Source: Bacillus sp. SD075 | Lineage (GTDB): Bacteria > Bacillota > Bacilli > Bacillales > DSM-1321 | Assembly (NCBI RefSeq): GCF_017355165.1 | Contig: NZ_JADILK010000026.1 | Span: 1-60,785, forward strand | Length of the DNA stretch: 60,785 nt | Direction: 5' to 3' | In this document: piece by piece, positions 45,933-54,943 of the stretch | Numbering within the stretch: position 1 is the first letter of the stretch | Layout: every line of letters starts with the position of its first letter | Notes under the pieces: model-generated | The model's database searches: none | What the model saw: the letters and a program-made list of their open reading frames with translations, nothing else | Told to the model about the DNA's origin: nothing | Made by a program: the position numbers and the translations under genes

Positions 45933-47015
45933 ATGAAAAGCTATCTATATTTAGAGAATGGTTCCGTCTTTGAAGGGGAACTGCTGACTAAATCGAGTGA
46001 AAAAACAATCACTGGAGAGATTGTCTTTTTTACAGGAATGACCGGATATCAAGAAGTGTTGACAGATCCTTCATATAAGGACCAGATCGTTATCTTCACA
46101 TACCCACTAATCGGAAATTATGGAATCAATGAACATGATTTTGAAAGTAAGAAGCCGCATGTTGCCGGTGTGATTGTATATGAAGGAAATATGAGCCATT
46201 CCCATTATCAAGCTAAATATTCACTTGGTGAATATCTAGACAAGTGGAACATTCCTCTTTTAAGCCATGTTGACACAAGAGCGGTCGTTAAGAATATAAG
46301 ACAGGAAGGTTCCATGCAGGCAGTCATTACAGCGGAAGAAAAATACACGGCCATACCTTGCCTGAATGGTTTATCAGCACACGTTGCTGAGGTATCCACA
46401 AAGGTTGTCGAGAGTTTTGGGAATGGCGGCAAGCACGTGGTAATGATGGATTTCGGCTATAAAAAATCCATATTGGATTCATTGGTCGAGCAAGGCTGCC
46501 GAGTCTCTGTCGTACCGTTCGATACTGAATTCGAACAAATCAAGGACCTGAAACCAGATGGAATTTTGCTTTCAAATGGGCCTGGGGATCCAAAACAGCT
46601 TGAATACCTCCTAGGAAACATTAAAAAGATTATTACGAATTTTCCGACGATGGGCATTTGCCTCGGTCATCAATTAACGGCCCTTGCCTTAGGTGGAAAT
46701 ACAAAAAAAATGCTGTTTGGACATCGAGGTGCGAATCAGCCCGTGGTCGATTTGAAAACGAAGAAGGTGTATATGAGTTCGCAGAATCATAGTTATGAGG
46801 TGGATGAACCGAGCTTAAAAGGAACATCGCTGCAAGTGAGATTCAGAAACGTGAATGATAACACGGTTGAGGGGCTCATGCATGAAGACTTGCCAATCTT
46901 CACTACCCAGTATCACCCAGAGGCAAATCCAGGACCTATCGAGAGTTCATTACTATTCAATGATTTTTTACAAATGATAAATGATTATAGCGGGAGAGAA
47001 AAAGCTTATGCCTAA
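45933..47015 (+). CDS. carA: Carbamoyl-phosphate synthase small subunit, arginine-type (CarA)
   Basis: The 360-residue glutaminase subunit supplies ammonia to CarB. The class I amidotransferase Cys243 is in MGICLGHQ, with His-Glu in QYHPEANPG. The enzyme is dedicated to arginine by context, separate from a pyrimidine PyrAA. GTG 45924 lies inside the ribosome site; ATG 45933 is preferred. It overlaps carB by 8 bases. Confidence 0.95.
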   Translation: MKSYLYLENGSVFEGELLTKSSEKTITGEIVFFTGMTGYQEVLTDPSYKDQIVIFTYPLIGNYGINEHDFESKKPHVAGVIVYEGNMSHSHYQAKYSLGEYLDKWNIPLLSHVDTRAVVKNIRQEGSMQAVITAEEKYTAIPCLNGLSAHVAEVSTKVVESFGNGGKHVVMMDFGYKKSILDSLVEQGCRVSVVPFDTEFEQIKDLKPDGILLSNGPGDPKQLEYLLGNIKKIITNFPTMGICLGHQLTALALGGNTKKMLFGHRGANQPVVDLKTKKVYMSSQNHSYEVDEPSLKGTSLQVRFRNVNDNTVEGLMHEDLPIFTTQYHPEANPGPIESSLLFNDFLQMINDYSGREKAYA

Positions 47016-50000
47016 GGACAACACGATACAGACCATTTTAGTGATTGGTTCGGGGCCGATTGTCATCGGGCAGGCCGCCGAATTCGACTATGCAGGTACA
47101 CAGGCCTGCCTTGCTTTAAAGGAAGAAGGATATAAAGTCATACTGGTCAACAACAACCCTGCAACGATCATGACTGATGAAATGAATGCGGATGCTGTCT
47201 ATTTCGAACCTTTAACAGTTGATGTACTTGAAAAGATCATTTCCAAAGAAAAGCCGGATGGCCTGCTCGCTACATTAGGCGGTCAAACAGGATTAAATCT
47301 AGCTTATCAATTGGATGATGCTGGAGTACTTGAAAAATATAAAGTCAAATTATTGGGAACTCCGATCGACTCCATCAAAAAAGGGGAGGATCGTGAACTG
47401 TTTCGTGAGTTGATGTTTGAAATAGGTGAACCCGTTCCCGACAGTACGATTGTCCATACTCTTGAGGAAGCGCTGGATTTTGCCGACAAAATCGGTTTTC
47501 CTATTATCGTTCGTCCCGCTTACACACTAGGCGGAACTGGTGGTGGGATTGCTGATTCATTGGACACCTTTAAGGAACTTGTACGAGGCGGACTTCAAGA
47601 AAGTCCAATTACACAATGCTTGATTGAAAGAAGCATAGCTGGTTATAAAGAAGTGGAATATGAAGTGATGCGAGATGGCAACAATACGTGCATCACTATC
47701 TGTAATATGGAAAATATCGATCCGGTAGGGATCCATACAGGTGATTCGATTGTCGTGGCACCATCACAGACTTTATCGGACGACGAGTTTCAGATGCTGC
47801 GTGCCGCTTCCATTAAAATCATCTCTGCCTTAGGTATCATAGGCGGCTGTAACATTCAATTTGCACTTGATCCGAATAGCAAGCAATATTATTTAATAGA
47901 AGTAAACCCGCGCGTCAGCCGTTCATCGGCACTAGCTTCCAAAGCAACAGGTTATCCCATAGCACGAATAGCCGCAAAGCTCGCTGTTGGCTACGATTTA
48001 TCGGAGCTCATCAATCCTGTAACGAAAAGTACATATTCAAGCTTTGAACCTGCTCTTGACTATGTAGCGGTGAAGTTCCCGAGGTGGCCATTCGATAAAT
48101 TCACGACCGCCAACCGCAAATTGGGAACACAGATGAAGGCGACCGGTGAAGTGATGGCTCTACACCGCAGCTTTGAAGGAGCAGTCCAAAAGGCCGTCGA
48201 TTCTTTGGAATTGAAAACGATTGGGCTGCAGCTATCAACGCTGAAAAATAAAACGGTTACGGAACTCTGGGGAAAGCTTGCTGAAAAATCCGATGAACGA
48301 ATATTTGTCATTTTTGAAATGCTTAGAAAAGGTGTGACGATTGAAGAAATCCATGAAGCGACAGCCATAGATTATTTCTTCCTTAAATCCTTTGCGTCAT
48401 TGATCCAAAATGAAATGAAGATTGAAGCTAAGGCAATCGATCAGGTAACAAGTGAAGAACTGCAGGCATACAAGGAAAAGGGCTTTTCAGACCGCTATCT
48501 TGCTTCCGTATGGAAAGTAAGTGAGATGGAAGTGAGAGCATACCGCAAATCATTAGGCCTAACGGCGGTCTACAAAACGGTTGATACATGTGCAGCCGAG
48601 TTCGAATCACATACGAACTATCACTATTCAACATATTTTGGTGAGAACGAACAGAAAAAAACTGATAAAAGGAAAGTCTTAATGATTGGCAGCGGTCCGA
48701 TCCGCATCGGACAGGGTATCGAATTTGATTATTGTTCGGTTCACGGTGTTTATGCACTCCAGGATGAAAATGTTGAAACGATAATGATCAATAATAATCC
48801 GGAAACGGTAAGCACTGATTTTGCGACGGCAGATCGCCTTTATTTTGAACCTTTAACTCTTGAATACGTTCTTAATGTAATAGAAGCGGAAGATATAAAA
48901 GACGTAATCGTCCAATTTGGTGGGCAGACTGCGATAAACTTGGCAAAAGGCCTGGAGGATTACGGTGTCAATTTGTTGGGGACTTCCTTCGATACACTCG
49001 ATCAATTAGAAGACCGTGATCGTTTTTATCAGCTTCTTCAAAAACTGGATATCCCCCATGTACCGGGTTCAATGGCTAGTGGTGAAGAACAATTAATTAC
49101 CTGTGCAGAGGAAATTGGCTTTCCAGTACTCTTACGACCATCCTATGTAATTGGCGGCCAGGGAATGGAAATCATCCGCTCCAAGGAAAGCTTAGTGAAT
49201 AGAATGGTAAATGGAACGGCACTTGTATATCCCGTGTTGATCGATTCCTATATTCCAGGAAAGGAAGCCGAAATCGATTTGATTGCGGATGGCAATGATG
49301 TATACATTCCCATCATTGCCGAACATATTGAGAAAGCAGGTGTCCATTCAGGGGATAGCGTGGCATTATTGCCAGCTCAAACCTTAACGGATGATATCAA
49401 AGATAAAATGACCCTTTATGCTACAAAACTAGTTAGGGAACTTGGTTATAAAGGACTTATGAACATCCAATTCGTGATTGAGGGAAATAGTGTATATGTA
49501 TTGGAAGTGAATCCTCGTGCCAGTCGGACAATCCCAATCATCAGCAAAGTAACCGATGCATCCTTGGTGCAAATAGCGACAAAAATATTGCTTGGGAAAT
49601 ATTCATTGTCGAATGCGTTCGACAAAACGGGCTTAATGGAAGAAATTCCGTATGCTGTCGTCAAATACCCAGTATTTTCTACCTTTGCACTAAGCGGACT
49701 TGATTCGAAGGTAGGTCCGGAAATGAAATCAACAGGGGAAGGAATCGCAATCGGAAAAACGGTAAATGAAGCGTTGACAAAAGTATTCCATGCTCAAAAG
49801 GCTAAACATACCTCAGGTGTTTATCAATCAGGATCAGTCCAATTTAGTGAAGAGTTGCTAGTGCAAATCAAAGAAGCAGGTTTGACATTGGAGAATTCAG
49901 ATTTTGATAAATGGTTAAATGAAGGAAATGCTGCGGTCGTTTTGGCATATGGAACAACGGAAGAAGATAAGAAGCTAAGATTGCTTGCAGCGAAATACCG

Positions 50001-50127
50001 ACTGCTTGCATTTACGGAAGAAGAGACTTTCAAGGCCTATCTTCAATCGATAGGAAATGCTGATCCCGGGGTTACCTCGCTTCAGGAATGGCTTGTACCA
50101 TATTCGAAAGGAGTGTCACACGTATGA
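47008..50127 (+). CDS. carB: Carbamoyl-phosphate synthase large subunit, arginine-type (CarB)
   Basis: A 1039-residue enzyme making carbamoyl phosphate from bicarbonate, ammonia and two ATP. Two homologous ATP-grasp halves are clear: VIGSGPIVIGQAAEFDYAGT near residue 10 and MIGSGPIRIGQGIEFDYCS near 555. The C-terminus is slightly shorter than in E. coli, as in Bacillus CarB. ATG 47008 is preferred over the frame-open 46981, which lies deep in carA. The stop overlaps argF. Confidence 0.95.
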   Translation: MPKDNTIQTILVIGSGPIVIGQAAEFDYAGTQACLALKEEGYKVILVNNNPATIMTDEMNADAVYFEPLTVDVLEKIISKEKPDGLLATLGGQTGLNLAYQLDDAGVLEKYKVKLLGTPIDSIKKGEDRELFRELMFEIGEPVPDSTIVHTLEEALDFADKIGFPIIVRPAYTLGGTGGGIADSLDTFKELVRGGLQESPITQCLIERSIAGYKEVEYEVMRDGNNTCITICNMENIDPVGIHTGDSIVVAPSQTLSDDEFQMLRAASIKIISALGIIGGCNIQFALDPNSKQYYLIEVNPRVSRSSALASKATGYPIARIAAKLAVGYDLSELINPVTKSTYSSFEPALDYVAVKFPRWPFDKFTTANRKLGTQMKATGEVMALHRSFEGAVQKAVDSLELKTIGLQLSTLKNKTVTELWGKLAEKSDERIFVIFEMLRKGVTIEEIHEATAIDYFFLKSFASLIQNEMKIEAKAIDQVTSEELQAYKEKGFSDRYLASVWKVSEMEVRAYRKSLGLTAVYKTVDTCAAEFESHTNYHYSTYFGENEQKKTDKRKVLMIGSGPIRIGQGIEFDYCSVHGVYALQDENVETIMINNNPETVSTDFATADRLYFEPLTLEYVLNVIEAEDIKDVIVQFGGQTAINLAKGLEDYGVNLLGTSFDTLDQLEDRDRFYQLLQKLDIPHVPGSMASGEEQLITCAEEIGFPVLLRPSYVIGGQGMEIIRSKESLVNRMVNGTALVYPVLIDSYIPGKEAEIDLIADGNDVYIPIIAEHIEKAGVHSGDSVALLPAQTLTDDIKDKMTLYATKLVRELGYKGLMNIQFVIEGNSVYVLEVNPRASRTIPIISKVTDASLVQIATKILLGKYSLSNAFDKTGLMEEIPYAVVKYPVFSTFALSGLDSKVGPEMKSTGEGIAIGKTVNEALTKVFHAQKAKHTSGVYQSGSVQFSEELLVQIKEAGLTLENSDFDKWLNEGNAAVVLAYGTTEEDKKLRLLAAKYRLLAFTEEETFKAYLQSIGNADPGVTSLQEWLVPYSKGVSHV

Positions 50128-51083
50128 GTTCAATGACGGCACCGACACAAGCAAAGATTTTAAATGGAAAAGATTTTTTGACCATGAAAGAGTCTGCACC
50201 AACGGCAATTGCAGATTTGTTAAAGCTAGCGCAGACCATTAAAGGCAAATTGCAAGCTGGTGAAGAATATACGCCTTTAAAAGGGAAAACGTTAGGGATG
50301 ATCTTTGAAAAATCGTCTACCCGTACCCGTGTTTCTTTTGAAGTAGGCATGATGCAGCTTGGTGGACATGCTTTGTTCTTGAGTGGTAATGACTTGCAAA
50401 TTGGACGTGGTGAAACTATTTCCGATACTGCAAAAGTCCTTTCTGAATATATTGATGGCATCATGATTCGTACCTTCGAGCATGAAAAAATCCTGGAATT
50501 GTCAGAAAACGCTTCAATCCCAGTCATCAATGGGCTAACTGATCTCGCACATCCTTGTCAGGTGCTTGCTGACTTCTTGACGATCATCGAGATAAAAGGG
50601 CAGCTAAAAGGCTTGAAAATGAGTTATATCGGTGATGGCAATAATGTTGCCAATTCATTGATGGTAGGCTGTGCAAAAATGGGAATGGATTTTTCCATTG
50701 GGTGCCCAGAGGCCTATAAACCGGATGAAAAAGTCGTTGCCTATGCTCGAGAAGTCGCAGAAGAGACTGGCAGTGAAATTGTGGTCACAACCTCCGCTTC
50801 AGAAGCCATAAAAGATGCGGATATTGTCTATTCCGATGTTTGGACCTCCATGGGGCAGGAAATCGAGAATGGTATCCGTTTAGAAGCTTTTAAAGATTAT
50901 CAAATCAATGGTGAACTAGTAAAACTTGCTAAAGAAGATTACCTATTCATGCATTGCCTGCCTGCACACAGGGAAGAAGAGGTAACGGCTGAAGTCATCG
51001 ATGGACCTAATTCCGTCGTTTTCCACCAAGCTGGAAATCGGCTGCATGCCCAAAAGGCGGTTCTGGTGGACTTAATGACTTAA
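50124..51083 (+). CDS. argF: Ornithine carbamoyltransferase (ArgF)
   Basis: The 319-residue enzyme joins carbamoyl phosphate to ornithine, giving citrulline. The STRTRVSFEVG loop binds carbamoyl phosphate and HCLPAHREEEV is the ornithine/catalytic motif. The start ATG overlaps the carB stop (ATGA), with GAAAGGAG upstream. It is the last gene of the operon; no argG or argH is here. Confidence 0.96.
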   Translation: MSSMTAPTQAKILNGKDFLTMKESAPTAIADLLKLAQTIKGKLQAGEEYTPLKGKTLGMIFEKSSTRTRVSFEVGMMQLGGHALFLSGNDLQIGRGETISDTAKVLSEYIDGIMIRTFEHEKILELSENASIPVINGLTDLAHPCQVLADFLTIIEIKGQLKGLKMSYIGDGNNVANSLMVGCAKMGMDFSIGCPEAYKPDEKVVAYAREVAEETGSEIVVTTSASEAIKDADIVYSDVWTSMGQEIENGIRLEAFKDYQINGELVKLAKEDYLFMHCLPAHREEEVTAEVIDGPNSVVFHQAGNRLHAQKAVLVDLMT

Positions 51084-51127
51084 CCAAAAAAGAGTCTCTT
51101 CAGAGAACAGTCGCTCAGTTTGTAGAA

Positions 51128-51165
51128 AAAAAGGTTTCGGAATGGTCTCATTCCGAAACCTTTTT
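51128..51165 (+). terminator. Terminator of the arginine operon
   Basis: AAAAAGGTTTCGGAAT pairs with ATTCCGAAACCTTTTT. Confidence 0.85.
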
Positions 51166-51171
51166 GATTTT

Positions 51172-51206
51172 ATTTGTAGCAGTTAGGGAATATAACTGCT
51201 ACAAAT
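51172..51206. repeat. 14-bp inverted repeat at the edge of the IS debris
   Basis: ATTTGTAGCAGTTA (51172-51185) is followed after 7 bases by its exact complement (51193-51206). It overlaps the stop of the IS1182-like fragment and may mark an insertion or deletion end. Confidence 0.6.
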
Positions 51207-51344
51207 ATTTGGGCGTCCTACCTTTGAAAATATCTTTCATCAAGTCATAAATGAAAAAGGCATCAATTGTTGCCCCCATTTTACGAACTAAATGGTTTGA
51301 TGGCACCAGTTGATCTTGCTGAATAGAACCATGTTTAGAAACAT
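51199..51344 (-). pseudogene. N-terminal fragment of an IS1182-type transposase
   Basis: The minus strand translates to SKHGSIQQDQLVPSNHLVRK followed by MGATIDAFFIYDLMKDIF and a stop. This matches the N-terminus of IS1182-family transposases (QLVP..HLVRK, IDFSFIYDL). A missing T after the ATG at 51344 shifts the frame at the start. The remaining 90% of the gene is absent. Confidence 0.6.
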
Positions 51345-51385
51345 CTTAATCAACTCAAGTTTTAACCATCTATTTTAAACAAAAA

Positions 51386-51399
51386 AGACTGCAGGTAAA
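51386..51399 (+). repeat. Extra copy of the IS-end-like motif
   Basis: AGACTGCAGGTAAA, preceded by TTTTAAAC and an A-run, is a diverged copy of the sequence at 51574-51587 in the same orientation. The two copies bracket the dispersed repeat at 51427-51552. Confidence 0.5.
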
Positions 51400-51426
51400 A
51401 GGGTCTATCCTTACTGTTAAAACAAA

Positions 51427-51552
51427 GTTGATTGGAAAGAAAGGTAGGACGAGACTCTTGGGAGGAAAGCGGGTCAAAGGGGAGATCCTGCAGGCGCAAT
51501 GGCGCCGAGGGAGGACCGCCCGTAGAAAGCGAGTGCCCCACTTTCAATCAAC
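51427..51552. repeat. Structured dispersed repeat of Bacillaceae type
   Basis: GTTGATTG (51427) and CAATCAAC (51545) close a 126-base GC-richer element containing GACGAGACTCTTGGGAGG, CCTGCAGGCGCAATGGCGCC and a GAAAGCGAGTG tail. It resembles a short intergenic repeat I recall from many Bacillus genomes (CGAGACTCCTGCGGGA...GGCGCCGAGGAGG...GAAAGCGAGCG). It has no coding capacity. It may be a non-autonomous element or an RNA-folding repeat. I cannot assign an Rfam name. Confidence 0.7.
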
Positions 51553-51611
51553 GGTCAAGTTTTAAACATAAAAAGACTGTAGACAAACCCAACTACTATC
51601 GAATTGAAATG

Positions 51612-51649
51612 CCCCGTAAATGTTAGAGACCAAACTAACATTTACGGGG
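51612..51649 (+). terminator. Strong hairpin at the left end of the IS3 element
   Basis: CCCCGTAAATGTTAG pairs perfectly with CTAACATTTACGGGG over an 8-base loop and is followed by TGTTTTTT. It ends 9 bases before the OrfA start. It would stop outside transcription from reading into the transposase, a known IS strategy. Confidence 0.8.
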
Positions 51650-51657
51650 TGTTTTTT

Positions 51658-52422
51658 ATGGCTGATTTTTCCGCCGAACAGAAAATATTCATTACACGAC
51701 TTTACCTAGAAGGAAAGCACAGCTATATGGATCTTCAAAAGGATTTGAAGTCTCGTATCAAACGATTCAAGGGTGGGTTCGTTTATACCAAATTCAAGGA
51801 GCCGATGGATTTAAGAAATCCTATACAAGTTATTCTGCGGAGTTTAAAATGGATGTCCTTATTTATATGAATGAAACGGGTATATCTTCTTACGACGCAG
51901 CCGCAAGGTTTAAAATTTATTCTCCAGCTTTAATTCGGACGTGGAGAATAAATTTTAATGCCTATGGAGTAGATGTCCTAATTTCTAAGAAAAAGGGGCC
52001 ATTATCCATGAAAAAAGAAACCAATCCATCCATCTAAACAAGTTGAAGGGTCAGTGGAAGCGCCTGAAAAACGAATGAAACAACTGGAAATGGAGAATGC
52101 GTATTAAAAAAAGTTGAATACTTTAGTTCAAATGCAGGAAAAATTACAACCAAAATCAAAGCGCAAGTAATTGATGAACTAAAGTCGATGTATGAGGTCG
52201 TAGCCTTAATTAAAGTCGCTGATATTCAGATAACGCAGACATGGGAAATTTCTTGGCTTGTTAAAGTCTGAATTGCTTTATCTCCAAGAGTTTGAAAGTA
52301 TGGAGCACTTTGAAAAGGAATTAGATGATTATATCCATTACTATAACCACAAACGTATGAAGGGAAAATTAAACGCCCTGAGTCCGAGAGAATACCGAAC
52401 TCAGGTCTTAGAAGCTGCTTAA
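51658..52422 (+). pseudogene. IS3-family OrfA/OrfB transposase remnants
   Basis: OrfA begins MADFSAEQKIFITRLYLEG, shifts frame near 51742, then continues SYQTIQGWVRLYQIQGADGF (helix-turn-helix) and SYSAEFKMDVL. OrfB has its start region (QEKLQPKSKAQVIDELKSMY) and its end ([20 protein letters not shown]), but the DDE catalytic core between them, around 52230, is deleted. It cannot make an active transposase. Confidence 0.75.
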
Positions 52423-52596
52423 ACTATTTGTCTAACTTTAATGGGCCAGATCAAATTTGTCTACAGTCTAAGTGTCTGCCCAAAGAATATCGCTTTTTTA
52501 ATTCGGTCAAATTTCCTGTGTGTCCTTAATTTTTCTGACATGAAAGGAAGGAACCTGGTAATAATAACAGGGAAAGCATGTAAAGGGGTGAAATCT

Positions 52597-52776
52597 ATGG
52601 GGCAAAATCGTCAATTTAAGCCAGGTCAGAAGGCACCTAATAATGGGACCTACGTAGAAATCGGTGAAACGGGCAGCACGGTAGTGAATCCGAAAATGGT
52701 AAAGCTTGATGCAGGGGATTCTTTTCCTGAAACATCCAATCATAACCGGATTTGGACTTATAAGCGGAAGCCATGA
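52597..52776 (+). CDS. yjzC: YjzC-like small protein
   Basis: A 59-residue protein, MGQNRQFKPGQKAPNNG at the start and NHNRIWTYKRKP at the end, close to YjzC in length and sequence. Function unknown. An in-frame ATG at 52441 lies at the IS end and is not used; AAAGGGGTG supports ATG 52597. In B. subtilis yjzC follows argF directly, so the IS debris was inserted between them here. Confidence 0.88.
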   Translation: MGQNRQFKPGQKAPNNGTYVEIGETGSTVVNPKMVKLDAGDSFPETSNHNRIWTYKRKP

Positions 52777-52783
52777 AACATCC

Positions 52784-52829
52784 AAAAGCAGGAAAAAGGA
52801 CTGATCGCCATCCTTTTCCTGCTTTTTTT
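52784..52829. terminator. Bidirectional terminator between yjzC and the IclR gene
   Basis: AAAAGCAGGAAAAAGGA pairs with TCCTTTTCCTGCTTTT and is followed by more T; the genes converge. Confidence 0.8.
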
Positions 52830-53588
52830 CTATTCTGCGGAATAACCGAATATTTTCGAGATTTCCAAACAGCTCTTTCTTAAATAGTGGCTTAAAGGAT
52901 CTTCATAATGATCAGGAATGCTTTCGGTGAACCCAACGGCAGTGATCGCTCCCAATAATTCTGAATTATAATTAAAAACCGGAATGGACATGGAGGAAAC
53001 AGATGGTACAAGAGGCTCTTTGGCAAAAGCTATTTTGTATTTCCGGATTTCATCATATTCATTTGTTCCTTTAAGGAACGAGCCTGTAACATTACGATCT
53101 TTTTCAATCCATTGAGCCGTCAAGGAAGGATCCTGAAATACAGTGAATACCTTTCCAGAAGAGGATGATGGGGGAAGGCGTGTACCTAACTGTGCCCCGA
53201 TGTTTAAGTTTTGGTTGGAATTCCATATTTTTGCCGTGATTGGTCCATCATATGTCCAAACGGAAAAAAGGACAGTACAAGAAGTATGGTGACTGATTTC
53301 CTGTAAATAAGGAGTTATTCTGCTCGTTACATCCTCATTACCTATCGCTGCCATGCCATATTGAATCAATTTGCTCCCAAGGTGATACATACCGGTTGTC
53401 TTATCGCGATATAGTAACTCCAGCTGAGTCAAGGTATTCAAATACTTATAGAGGTTACTTTTCGTTATTTCCGTTAATTCTTGAATATCAGAGAATCTTA
53501 AAGGAGTTCTTTGGGAAGCAAGTAAATCAATGATGCTCATCCCTATTTGTAATGATTGAATCGTCGAACCGGATTTTACGATTTCCAT
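52830..53588 (-). CDS. IclR-family regulator of the gentisate operon
   Basis: A 252-residue regulator with an N-terminal winged helix (FSDIQELTEITKSNLYKYLN, about 37-56) and the IclR effector domain (about 75-250). IclR proteins often control aromatic and acid degradation. It is divergent from the hydroxybenzoate/gentisate genes, so an aromatic acid or pathway intermediate is a likely ligand, which is inference from position. The GGGAGA ribosome site supports ATG 53588. Confidence 0.88.
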   Translation of the reverse strand: MEIVKSGSTIQSLQIGMSIIDLLASQRTPLRFSDIQELTEITKSNLYKYLNTLTQLELLYRDKTTGMYHLGSKLIQYGMAAIGNEDVTSRITPYLQEISHHTSCTVLFSVWTYDGPITAKIWNSNQNLNIGAQLGTRLPPSSSSGKVFTVFQDPSLTAQWIEKDRNVTGSFLKGTNEYDEIRKYKIAFAKEPLVPSVSSMSIPVFNYNSELLGAITAVGFTESIPDHYEDPLSHYLRKSCLEISKIFGYSAE

Positions 53589-53994
53589 AAATCAATCTCC
53601 CTAATCTGTTTTAATTTAGGTCTAGTATATCAGAAGCTGTAAAATTTAAATGAAATTCAGCAAGAAAAACAGGAGGCTGCTTGAAGCTATCCATATACTT
53701 TCCTATTAAATAAATAATTTCAGCTGACCTTTTTATTGATTCCGAAGTAGTCATAATGGTGTAGATGATAACATTTGCACAAAATTTTGCAATACTTTCT
53801 TGACAATATTCCGAAAATTGAGTTATTATTTATATAAATAGTGAACAGTGTTACCTATAAGTGGTTTAGGTGAATGTGCATTCATTCATATTCTGGTTTG
53901 TGAAGCGAATCCAGCAGAATTAGCCCACAAATAAGGATAGTGACATTAAAAAGAGATTTTTTAAAAAAAACAGATTAATAAAGGAGAATGAAAT
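53589..53994. promoter_or_regulatory. Divergent control region IclR / gentisate operon
   Basis: This 406-base AT-rich region has a promoter TTGACA-18-TATTAT (53800-53829) facing the catabolic genes. Just upstream of the -35 (53775-53792) is the imperfect palindrome TTGCACAAAATTTTGCAA, a candidate IclR operator. The untranslated leader is about 155 bases. No ORF is supported in it. Confidence 0.55.
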
Positions 53995-54942
53995 ATGAAA
54001 TTAGTAACTTTCAGCAATAAAGGATTTAAACGTATTGGTGCAATTTACCCTAATAATGTAATAGTCGACTTGAATTATGCTTATCAAGCGCTTCTTGAAA
54101 GCGAAGGAAAACTTCGCAGTGAACAAATCGCTGAAGCATATGTACCTGCAACCATGGAGGCGTTTTTACAGGGAGGGAATGAAAGCCTTTCCATCGCAAA
54201 AAAGGCTGCGGACTATGCATTGAACAATCATGATTCCTTCAGACATGAATTGCTGCATGACGTTGAAAATATAAAGCTTGAGGCTCCTGTCCAAAAGCCA
54301 AGCAAAATTATTTGTGTCGGACACAACTACCGTGAGCATATTGCTGAAATGGGTCGTGAATTGCCGCCATTCCCTGTGGTATTCGCAAAGTTTGCCAATA
54401 CAGTAATCGGTCCCCAAGATGATATACCATTTTTCCCAATCTCTGAACAACTTGATTATGAAGCAGAATTCGCTTTTGTAGTCGGACAAAGGGCACGTAA
54501 TGTCTCAAAAGAAGATGCGCTTGATTATGTAGCCGGTTATACAATTGCGAATGATGTTACGTATCGTGATATCCAACGGCGTACACTTGAGTGGCTTCAA
54601 GGAAAAACGGTTGAAGGAAGTGCCCCTATGGGTCCTTGGCTAGTCACTTCCGATGAACTATCCGATCCATCTGGCTTAAATGTCCGATTAACGGTAAATG
54701 GTGAAGAACGCCAAAAAACGAATACGTCCAACTTCGTATTCGATGTGAAATATCTAGTTGAGTTCTTATCGAATTTAATGACTCTCGAACCAGGTGACAT
54801 CGTTCTTACAGGAACACCGGGTGGGGTAGGAGTAGCCCGTGATCCACAAGTGTTCTTAAGGGATGGTGACGTCGTCAAAATCGAGATCGACAAAATAGGT
54901 TATCTTGAAAACCGTGTGCGACGTGTCGGGGAGGGGAAATAG
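53995..54942 (+). CDS. Fumarylpyruvate hydrolase (FAH family)
   Basis: A 315-residue fumarylacetoacetase-fold hydrolase. It has ICVGHNYREH, the metal-binding YEAEFAFVVG acids and the Asp of IANDVTYRDIQ, then EGSAPMGPW and TGTPGGVG. By context it splits fumarylpyruvate into fumarate and pyruvate, the last step of the gentisate pathway. Related enzymes act on homoprotocatechuate intermediates, so substrate is inferred from neighbours. It is 1 base from the next start. Confidence 0.88.
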   Translation: MKLVTFSNKGFKRIGAIYPNNVIVDLNYAYQALLESEGKLRSEQIAEAYVPATMEAFLQGGNESLSIAKKAADYALNNHDSFRHELLHDVENIKLEAPVQKPSKIICVGHNYREHIAEMGRELPPFPVVFAKFANTVIGPQDDIPFFPISEQLDYEAEFAFVVGQRARNVSKEDALDYVAGYTIANDVTYRDIQRRTLEWLQGKTVEGSAPMGPWLVTSDELSDPSGLNVRLTVNGEERQKTNTSNFVFDVKYLVEFLSNLMTLEPGDIVLTGTPGGVGVARDPQVFLRDGDVVKIEIDKIGYLENRVRRVGEGK

Positions 54943-54943
54943 A

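Larger units (their letters stand above)
51574..52469 (+). mobile_element. Internally deleted IS3-family (IS150-like) element
   Basis: Perfect 14-base inverted ends AGACTGTAGACAAA (51574-51587, inverted at 52456-52469) bound about 0.9 kb, against about 1.4-1.5 kb for intact members. Inside are remnants of OrfA and OrfB. The ends are intact, so a related transposase could still move it. I see no clear target duplication. Confidence 0.7.

Noticed and set aside
50072..50530. 152-codon antisense frame over argF
   Set aside because: Complementary to a well-supported gene with no start signal or promoter; a codon-bias artefact.
51432..51626. 64-codon plus-strand frame through the dispersed repeat
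   Set aside because: It reads across the structured repeat and into the IS end; composition (RKVGRDSWEESGSKGRSCRR) reflects the repeat, not a protein.
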